NCBI GenBank assembly: GCA_003194525.1
Contig: NBIV01000055.1
Span: forward strand, 1 to 64,000
Length of the DNA stretch: 64,000 bases
Origin: Gracilariopsis chorda
Taxonomy: Eukaryota > Rhodophyta > Florideophyceae > Gracilariales > Gracilariaceae
Direction of reading: 5' to 3'
Shown here piece after piece: positions 21,401 through 27,980 of the stretch. Numbering within the stretch: position 1 is the stretch's first letter; each line of letters begins with the position of its first letter. The translations under genes and the position numbers were made by a program. The notes beneath the pieces are model-generated. The model saw only the letters and a program-made list of their open reading frames with translations, did no database searches and was not told where the DNA came from.

Positions 21401-21588
21401 GGGTACAGCAGGAGCACTTGTTCACGCAACTCAGCGTAGAAGCGGGATTGGAGAACAGGAAGGCGCCTGGTTGCGTTGACCCAGGCAGTGCGTTGTATAG
21501 TTAGGGATCGGATTAGGTCGAGGGAATTGTTTTTGGCGGGACGGCGACGGAAGGCGGTCTTGAAGGAAGGGAGCGAGGGGAGCGGCAT
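18445..21588 (-). CDS. AGC-family serine/threonine kinase with long disordered tail
   Basis: The 1047-residue protein has a kinase domain at about residues 158-425. The glycine loop is GKGASGRV (166-173), the ATP lysine is K188 in ALKVIEK, the catalytic loop is YRDLKLEN (D285), followed by DFG (303-305) and APE (331-333). The activation segment FCGTKEYVAPE and the insert-free C-lobe are typical of the AGC group (AKT/S6K/PKC). Residues 115-150 (RVLFDSEHEKERWLDDITNAI) look like the last strand and helix of a PH domain, which would place it near AKT-like kinases with membrane-lipid input. The remaining roughly 600 residues are acidic, Ser/Thr-rich and apparently disordered, and no clear hydrophobic motif is visible. 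The start ATG is the first in frame. Substrates cannot be read from the sequence. Confidence 0.88.
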   Translation of the reverse strand: MPLPSLPSFKTAFRRRPAKNNSLDLIRSLTIQRTAWVNATRRLPVLQSRFYAELREQVLLLYPADQILQYSSQASTLEHLQRQSETLLSAIAQSIPAKFVTSFSLDATRFLPRPQKAVVLKTPGRLPTRVLFDSEHEKERWLDDITNAINRDKKRLSEFNVLKHVGKGASGRVYKVLDTTTNEILALKVIEKAYVFESESSYRHAMDERIVLQIVRHHPFVLDMRYALQNSKRLFLVTEYCGGGDMFEYLNQQPSPLDEEATRFVAAEVILAIEHLHNLGIVYRDLKLENILIDADGHIRLADFGLTKVLRQDNGKLKRTNTFCGTKEYVAPEMIRGDPYDMSLDFWALGILLYELMSGKTPFYHDDHDQIYDRIEKAPIFFPMDLSSEARSLIASLLKRRPIERLGTGSMGLEEIKLHEWFRDVDWDAVRAKTLESPLRKGLRFRRESTEDSAHMSARARKRHQQKQKAMAAVKADVREDSEYVSLLSSSVSISSRPKSPMEKRGGGILAGYCFRNIKPYTPKSTEAPQQLVSSAILEEFLERDSPEINVTVVENGAVLRTAETADIVSAKQTNTDPEPNGDASEPDSVGSTSKLDLAIEEDESISAPTVTMTTPTSSPKFEKRDSLSVPNTPASVTLSPTAENNEVCSRSAPDSPSEDTAQLSLSHHFRHLYALLQTSSGDNKDESATEPQSGTVPGSTVEDARIETVNIKSCVAQTEEDANEVRKRNELEISNTQNKQHVVKQREFLSADHVEERNCESNEEGQVESAVDEGKPDANELQKRKDGSFVQLPTPSNQLGSIVRTQTETTEERYEYSPRKQDNDTNGPNLAKGGSAVSSNIPKQSDGRTEISAAQADDLGHESSEGQISVAIPVLSDNSTCENETTRVTAVTEMCAGNLPSKNFTEILGSNEEIILTRKEEESSPSLPCSTEEKDKSARDQSSSQRVQPRDKHHEFVDRHGASREAVCQKNPEARKTRPSSSNSETTECSSENDSSGKELMAHMGSAKGDPRVSDVTSLVNDAKDSSGYASSPTSIIELNTANDKQ

Positions 21589-22403
21589 GATGATGAAGAA
21601 AGTTAGAGGTATGGGTTAATCGGTAAGCGGGGCGACGAAGACGGATGTGGAAAGGGGGGTAGCGAGCGCAGCACGCTGCAGATAGTGTGAAGCAAGTGTA
21701 TGGTGCTGTGTGAGGTAACAGGCAACGGTGACAAAGCAGCACTAGTGGTTGGATAAGGAGGAGGTGGCTGACAATAGTAGACGGGTTGAAGCGGTGGTGG
21801 TGGATGTTCAACAAGTGGGTATGAAGACGGAAGCGGAGTACGACGATGGTGAAAATACGTGCGAGGACAAGAGCACTAGTGCGGATGCGCGGGAATACAA
21901 TACAGGAGTTGGTGGGGAGATAGGTGAAAATGAGCGCGCACGCGCAAGGTGTGGGAGATATGACAAGGCGGCGCGTAAAGAGAGGGTATGAGGCGCAAGT
22001 TTGGGGAAAATTGGAGTTGTTGGTGGGTGTAGATGTGCGAGAAAGGCGGGGTGGGGGTGTATGACAGGGCAAGGCTGAAGAGCAGAACGAGAAGCGTGGA
22101 AGGGCGACAAAAATGCGGCGCGAGCTGAAAGACGGAAGACGAAGGCACAAAACGAGATAGCGAAAGGTAGGTAGTAGAGCGAGAGGGAAGCGAAGGCGGG
22201 GCGGGAAAGCAAGAGAAAGGGCGGTGGGTAAGAAAACTGGAAGCGCGACGGTGAGCCAAATGGATAGCACGCAGCGCTTGGGGGCGGGGGCGAAATGAAA
22301 CAATCATGCAAAGGCGGCAAGCAACAAGCTCAAGCGCAATGCAGCGAATCGGGGCGCGGTGACGAACCGGCGCACGCGCTCCCACAGTGCAGCACGCGCG
22401 ACG
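21589..22403. other. Upstream region of the kinase gene
   Basis: No supported gene is present. The 5' flank of the minus-strand kinase is purine-rich on the plus strand, i.e. a long pyrimidine-rich leader on the transcribed strand. Many frames of 60-290 codons are open in several phases here, but their composition is monotonous and none resembles a known protein. Confidence 0.4.
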
Positions 22404-23025
22404 CACGTGTGGAGCTGAAACGGCGCTACGGCGCGCGCACGCGCTTTAGTGCAACTTGTAACACAGCGCGCGCCGGTGAACGGCGCTGCCGCGGCGAATG
22501 GCGCGTCGACACGCGCCAGGTGAAGGGCGCGACGGTCGTACACGTGGTATCGTGGACACGTGTGACGCTGCAACGTTGTTGCTCGTGGCGTTGGTTGTTG
22601 GCGCTGCTCAAGACGCGCGCTGTGTGGCTGTGCTTTGCATTGCATTTTATGGGGTGCTGGTGACTGACATCGTGAGGAGCACGATTTACTCACCTCAACT
22701 GATGCATACGGGCTAGTGAGAATGGTGAGTGGTCAACGGGGTGCAACGTTCGCCCGCATTAGCGAATGCATTCCCGTCGGCGCGGTTTGCGTCGCCAAAC
22801 CCAACAAACACCGTCAGCAGCGAGAGGGCGAGCGCTGTCGCGTGCTCGTGCAACCGGCCATACGGCGCGCAATTTGGTTCAACGTACACTTGAGCGCACA
22901 TGGAGCATGCCGTTCACGTGTGGCACAACCCAAGCTTGCGATCTCAGCTACCAACGCTTGTACGATGACATCACGAACGTGCACCGCTGGCCAACGAGCG
23001 AGCGGCAGCAGTGACCTCACACGTG
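22404..23025. promoter_or_regulatory. Cluster of five G-boxes (CACGTG)
   Basis: CACGTG occurs at 22404-22409, 22541-22546, 22557-22562, 22915-22920 and 23020-23025. CACGTG is the core bound by plant-type bZIP and bHLH factors. The cluster lies 0.5-1.2 kb upstream of a bZIP gene on the plus strand, and also upstream of the divergent kinase gene. Function is inference. Confidence 0.45.
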
Positions 23026-23559
23026 TCCAGGCTGTCAAATCTGTTGCGCTCTCGCGTTTGCTTCCAACGTGGAGGTTGCTGTGAACGCGCCACTTGTGCG
23101 GCGCTGAGTGGCGTGCACCTCACAAAACGGGCGGTGCGCGCCAAATACAAATTGGGGGGTGCGCGCAGTAGTTGCGAAATTTGGCGCCAATTGGCGGCGC
23201 GCGCCGTCGTGCAGCGCGTCGTGACCAGCGTAGCCACGCGCGGCGGCCGTATGATACGCGGGCGTACGGCGTGGAGATTGGCGCCCAAATGGCGGCGCCA
23301 TCGCGCACTGTGACAGCGCACGCACTTCCACTGCCACCCAGCCACCGAAGCGCCAAAGCGTTCACCCTCGTCGGCGTCCACTTCTCTGCACTAATATACG
23401 GCACGCGTCGCGGTCGCCCGCTTTCCAATCGCAACGCCGACGCGCACGCCTCGGTGCTGCCCTCGCTCGTCGCTGCATCCGCTCCGCTCCGCTCCGCTCC
23501 GCGTTCGCGCATCATCCCGTGGCGCGAACACAGGGTGGCCCGCTCTCTGTTTGTGCATT
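23026..23559 (+). promoter_or_regulatory. Proximal upstream region of the bZIP gene
   Basis: This is GC-rich non-coding DNA with a palindromic E2F-like site TTTGGCGCCAA at 23179-23189 and related GGCGCC strings around 23280-23300. No convincing TATA box was found. The long overlapping frames on both strands are products of base composition. Confidence 0.35.
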
Positions 23560-24123
23560 ATGTGTCCGTCGGATAGAACATTGACGCTTGCGACGATTGC
23601 TGCGGCCGCCGAGCAGTTGACGTCATCGTCTCCCAACGTGCGCAAGCGCGCGGCGAGAAGAAGCATAAGCGCGGGCAGTGGAAGCACCGCTTGTGGCAGT
23701 GAAGGAGGTTCACCGCCGGCGGACAAGAAGCCACGCAGCGACTCGCACGCGTTGCAATCAGCGTGCCAACACGAGCAGCATGAGGGTCAACAGCACACGC
23801 GCGCTTTCCCCGCGGAGATGCTTGTGGACTTGGCGGGGTCAACCAGCGCGGAAGTGCGGCGTATGAACGACGACGAACGTGCTCTGGTACACTACAAACG
23901 TCGGTTACGCAATCGAGAAAGCGCGAAGCGTTCTCGTGCGCGCCGTCAGGCTACGTTGGGGGATATTCAGGCTGAGTTGGAGGACTTGAGACAAGTGACT
24001 GCGTCTCTTGTTGATCGCTGTCTGCACTTTGCGAGGAGGAATGAGAGCCAGAACTTGGAGTTGGATACGCTGCGAAAGGAAAAACAGCTGCTGGAAAGCC
24101 TGCTGAGAGGTGGGAGCAGGTAA
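23560..24123 (+). CDS. bZIP transcription factor
   Basis: The 187-residue nuclear protein has a canonical C-terminal bZIP domain. The basic region is KRRLRNRESAKRSRARR, with the invariant Asn and Arg in N-x7-R spacing (NRESAKRSR). It is followed by heptads with hydrophobic and Leu positions (LGDIQAELEDLRQVTASLVD, then LELDTLRKEKQLLESLL). The N-terminal 110 residues are Ser/Gly/Gln-rich and disordered. The ATG at 23560 is the first in the frame. bZIP factors of this type bind ACGT-core sites as dimers. ACGT-core sites (CACGTG) are clustered in its own upstream region, so autoregulation is possible. I cannot assign a subgroup. Confidence 0.9.
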   Translation: MCPSDRTLTLATIAAAAEQLTSSSPNVRKRAARRSISAGSGSTACGSEGGSPPADKKPRSDSHALQSACQHEQHEGQQHTRAFPAEMLVDLAGSTSAEVRRMNDDERALVHYKRRLRNRESAKRSRARRQATLGDIQAELEDLRQVTASLVDRCLHFARRNESQNLELDTLRKEKQLLESLLRGGSR

Positions 24124-25104
24124 TGAGCACCACCTGCGTTGATTTGTTGTTTGTTTTTTACTTTTTCGATGCATATGTAAAAGCACGTACTGTAGTAGGA
24201 TTGAGATTTGTTGATTTTTAACGATGCACTTTGTGAGAGCAGATTACATTCGTACAAGATAGACAAGATGCACACTGTGCTTTCTGCCGGCCACACACTT
24301 GGGTGTCACATTTTACGGTTCGGCCGTCAGCAAAATAGATTCTCATCTACGTGTACTGTCGGCGAAAAACGAAAAACGCAAAAGCGCTGGAGTGTTCCTC
24401 CGTGACGTGCAATTGCGCCTTCCCGCGCGTCCAACAGTGGTGGAAGCTGAGCGGCGCGCTGTAGATATCGCCAGTTTTGCCACTCGCATGCATATATCGA
24501 TTTGGTTTGCACCAACCTTTTGTGGCAGCTCACTACAGTACAGCACACAAGTTTCGCTGCACAAGCTCGCATCACAGTGTCTGGCCGCACACTTTAGTCT
24601 TCGATGCACAGCCTCGAGAGCGCTCTTTTTATACACAGCACAAACTGCACGCTCCCCGCCCCCAACCCGCCCAAACCACATCGCGCTACTCATCTCCGCC
24701 GCATTGGCGCCAAACACAACAGAACACCACACCTGGCTGTGTGGCCAACGTAGCTCATACTGCACGCACATGCAACTTGTCCCAAGCAACACCATCTGCT
24801 CTCACTGTGCACACCCCACAGACAGCTCTTCCTGATAGATACCACACAACAGCAACACAAGGTCGCATCGCACCGCTACGCAGTACATCTTGTCAGCACC
24901 AAATACGCGCACCCCACCCCCCCCGCCCCCTCTGTAACAAACGACCAACATAAATCCCTTCAACAACGACAACGCGCTGTCTAGTCTACCCGTGAGGAGC
25001 AAACAAATTACATCTCATTGCTCCGCTACCCAAACCGCACATAAAAACAACGGTACAAACAAAACACAACAAACCGAAGCAATCAACAGAAAAAACACAA
25101 AAGT

Positions 25105-25151
<47 letters not shown>
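25105..25151 (+). repeat. (AGC)n microsatellite, about 15 units
   Basis: The run of AGC triplets is uninterrupted. It lies in non-coding DNA between two genes. Confidence 0.9.
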
Positions 25152-25154
<3 letters not shown>

Positions 25155-25424
25155 CCACACAACACAACAACTAAACACGTACACACTCACACACATGCAC
25201 TCACGCACACAAACACACACTCTCATCATGCTTCATGGCTTCATGCCGCATCAAAACCTCTCAAAAACAAACAAATGAACAAACAACAAATAAAAGCACT
25301 CACACACCCCACCCACATACCAACAAATGTAACACAAGCACTCACAAACTGATACATACAGCAGCAGCCACATAAAACAGCCCAAACACAACAACAACAA
25401 TGGCATAAACAAAACAAGAAAAAA

Positions 25425-25427
<3 letters not shown>

Positions 25428-25461
<34 letters not shown>
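25428..25461 (+). repeat. (GA)n microsatellite
   Basis: About 17 GA units lie just downstream of the stop codon of the minus-strand zinc-finger gene, probably within its 3' untranslated region. Confidence 0.9.
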
Positions 25462-25464
<3 letters not shown>

Positions 25465-25482
25465 CATACACACCAGCTCAAG

Positions 25483-27651
25483 TCACAGTCCCGAAAAAAG
25501 TTGCCCTCCCCGAGAGTCCACATTAGCAGCAAGTTGCTCCATAGTGTGATCCAGCGAGTCCGAAGGCGCCGCCGATAAACTATTCACATGATGCACATCA
25601 GCCGCCGCCGCAACCGCCGCGGCTGCGGCCGCCGCAGCTGCGCTGTGAGCGTCCGTACCACCAGTAGCAGGCGCCACCATTCCACCGGTAGAGTGCGCAA
25701 CTCCCGCAACATTCGCTTCAGCCGCACCACCCACCCCGGACGGTTGCGACATGCCCGACGAAGGCGCCGACACCCCAGCCACGCCCACAGCCGCCGCTTG
25801 AGCCGCCGCTTGAGCCGCTGCCACGCCAACAGCCACTTGCGAAGGCGGCCCCGCCGACGTGGCCGCCGCCGCGGCAGCGGCAGCAGCCACCACCGCATTT
25901 CCAGTGCACACGGCGTCATGCTCCGGCGTAGCCGGCACACAGCTCTTGCAACGGTTACAATGAAAGGTCAAACCAGGCATGCAAACGTTACACTTATTGC
26001 AGTGACGCAAGTCGTATCCCGGCGTGTCATCGGTGATACCGCAGATGTCACAGTAGTAAGAGCCAAAACAAACGTCGCACTTGCGGCAGCGCTGCGTCTT
26101 GGGCTGTACTTCGCCGCACATCATGCACAGCATAGTCTGCACCGGCTCGATGCGCACGTCGTGAATACGGCTCATGTCCTGAATATGGCACATGCGGCAA
26201 ACAGGGAACGTGCCACAACACACCATCTGAATGCGGTTCTTGCGCGTAAAGTGCTTGCACCCAAACACCTTGGTGCGCGGCACATACTGACGACTATAAG
26301 TCTCATGCACGAGCCGCTTGCACGCATGGGTCATGCGCTCTACCCAGCGGTCGTTGAGCAGCTTGGGCTTGTAGCCCTTGGCCACCTCATCGGCTCGCAT
26401 CTCAATGATAGCCTGCTTCATAGCCTCGACCTCGGCGTCGGCCTCGGCACTCTCAATGTCCGTGGGGTCATTGCAGTCGGTAGACACAAGCGGGATCGGG
26501 GAGTTGGTGACGTCAGAAGTATGCGACAGGCGCGCACGCGCAATGGATCGGATCTCGTCATAGCTAAGCTTGGGGTTTTCATTGCCGAGCTTGTGCAAGT
26601 GGCGCAACTTGTTGAGCTCCTTTTCGCACTCCTGCCGATTTTCCATGAGCTGTTTAAAGAGGTTTTGCGTAGCGCGCGCTTCAAGCGAGAGCAAGATTCG
26701 CTCGGCAATCATACGAACGGTCTTCTTCGCGGCGGAGATATTGTTGGCCTTGGGGCGACCTTTACCCTGCGCCTTATTAACGCGAACAAACTCCTCCTTA
26801 TACATGTCGGAGATCTTCTCGGCGAGATGGGAGCGCGCGACGCGACGTTGTTCGTGGTTATCAATGGCGAGACAGTCGTTATCCCAACCGGAGCGGGCGG
26901 CGCGATCCTCGGCAAACTGGCGCATGCCGCCAAAGGGATGGGTATACTTGCCGGCTCGCCGCTTCTCAACGCCGCCGGAGAGGATGGGCGGGGTGGAGGA
27001 GGTGGCGAGCGGGGCGGCGGGATTGGGGGCTATGCGGGGGGCGGCGCGATGCAAGGGGGACGGATGGTGCTGTTGGTGCGGTTGTTGTTGATGGTGGGGC
27101 TGGTGCTGTTGGGAGGCGGAGGGGGGGGGAGGCTGTTGCTGTGGTTGGTGGTGTTGGTGCGGCTGGTGGTGTTGGTGCGATTGGTGGGGGGGGGGCTGTT
27201 GCGGCGGTGGGGGAGGTTGTTGCGGTTGGGGCTGGTGCATGGGGGACGGTTGCGATTGGTGGGCGGTTGGATGTTGGGGGAGGGGAAGGGACTGGGAGGA
27301 GGGGAGGGCGTGCGGAGCAGGGTGATGGTGATGATGGGAGGGAGGGGGGAGAGATGGAGGGGGGGAGGGACGGAGGGGATGGTGGTGATGGTGGTGGTGG
27401 TGGTGGTGGTGGAGCTGGTGTTGTTGGGAGTTGGAGAGGGGTTGGGAGCCATGATGCATCTGGCGTACAGGAGGGGGGTTGGAGGGGGAAAGGACGGCGG
27501 CGGAGTGGGGAGGGGGGGGGAGAGCGGAGGGGGGAGCGTTAGCTGCTGCGGCCATGGTGGTGGCGGTGAGCAACGGCTGGGGGGTGGGGAGGTGGGAGGC
27601 GCGCGCGCGCGACGCGTCTGCGGACGGCGGTGGCGGCGCGGCGCTGCTCAT
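25483..27651 (-). CDS. CHY/CTCHY zinc-finger protein (RCHY1-related) without a clear RING
   Basis: The protein has about 722 residues from the first in-frame ATG (27651). The N-terminal 210 residues are Pro/His/Gln-rich low complexity. The middle (about 230-440) is a helical region beginning WDNDCLAIDNHEQRRV. A CHY zinc finger follows (FGCKHFTRKNRIQMVCCG, FPVCRMCH, CMMCGEVQ), then a CTCHY zinc finger (CRKCDVCFGSYYCDICG and RHCNKCNVCMPG). In plant and animal RCHY1 ubiquitin ligases a RING domain comes next. Here only FHCNRCKSC remains before a 150-residue Ala/Gly-rich tail, so ligase activity is doubtful. It is likely nuclear or cytosolic. No family-level name is secure beyond CHY zinc finger. 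Confidence 0.82.
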   Translation of the reverse strand: MSSAAPPPPSADASRARASHLPTPQPLLTATTMAAAANAPPSALPPPPHSAAVLSPSNPPPVRQMHHGSQPLSNSQQHQLHHHHHHHHHHHPLRPSPPPSLPPPSHHHHHPAPHALPSSQSLPLPQHPTAHQSQPSPMHQPQPQQPPPPPQQPPPHQSHQHHQPHQHHQPQQQPPPPSASQQHQPHHQQQPHQQHHPSPLHRAAPRIAPNPAAPLATSSTPPILSGGVEKRRAGKYTHPFGGMRQFAEDRAARSGWDNDCLAIDNHEQRRVARSHLAEKISDMYKEEFVRVNKAQGKGRPKANNISAAKKTVRMIAERILLSLEARATQNLFKQLMENRQECEKELNKLRHLHKLGNENPKLSYDEIRSIARARLSHTSDVTNSPIPLVSTDCNDPTDIESAEADAEVEAMKQAIIEMRADEVAKGYKPKLLNDRWVERMTHACKRLVHETYSRQYVPRTKVFGCKHFTRKNRIQMVCCGTFPVCRMCHIQDMSRIHDVRIEPVQTMLCMMCGEVQPKTQRCRKCDVCFGSYYCDICGITDDTPGYDLRHCNKCNVCMPGLTFHCNRCKSCVPATPEHDAVCTGNAVVAAAAAAAAATSAGPPSQVAVGVAAAQAAAQAAAVGVAGVSAPSSGMSQPSGVGGAAEANVAGVAHSTGGMVAPATGGTDAHSAAAAAAAAAVAAAADVHHVNSLSAAPSDSLDHTMEQLAANVDSRGGQLFSGL

Positions 27652-27980
27652 TAGAAGGGAGGGGGAAGGGGGAGGGGGAAGGGGGGGGGGGGAGGGGGGA
27701 GGGGGAGGAGATTTGCGGGTATGGGTGATGGGTGTGTACAAAAGGTGAGGAGAAGAGAGGAGGAGGGGGAGGAAGAATGCAAGTTGGGAGTGGGGAGCGC
27801 GGTGGGCGCGCGTTGCACATGCGTTGATGCGTGAAGTTTGCGGACTTGGAAAGGCGGCGTTGAGAACGCGGCGGTAAAAAAATGGCTGGCGCGAGTTGGC
27901 GGCGAGCGCGAGTGGGCGCGCAGGCGCGCGCGAAGCGAGAGCGGAGGGAGAGAAAGTTGTGGTGTATCTACAATTTACAA
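27652..27980. other. Short spacer between two minus-strand genes
   Basis: This is a G-rich (plus strand) upstream flank of the CHY gene and downstream flank of the RWP-RK gene. I see no separate feature. Confidence 0.4.

Larger units (their letters stand above)
24124..25482. other. Intergenic between bZIP and CHY zinc-finger genes
   Basis: The region contains an E2F-like palindrome TTGGCGCCAAA at 24704-24714, an (AGC)n tract and a (GA)n tract. The rest is AC-rich low-complexity DNA that would form the 3' end of the minus-strand zinc-finger gene. I see no gene. Confidence 0.4.

Noticed and set aside
21431..22406. 290- and 176-codon minus-strand frames upstream of the kinase
   Set aside because: Pyrimidine-rich leader translated as Pro/Leu/Ser/His strings; no similarity to any protein.
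22295..23576. Many 60-190-codon frames on both strands between kinase and bZIP
   Set aside because: Overlapping in up to six phases, Arg/Ala/Thr-rich, no signal or motif; a composition effect.
25588..27654. 688-codon plus-strand frame antisense to the CHY gene
   Set aside because: It is Arg/Gly-rich nonsense created by high GC; the minus strand has clear zinc-finger motifs with conserved Cys and His.
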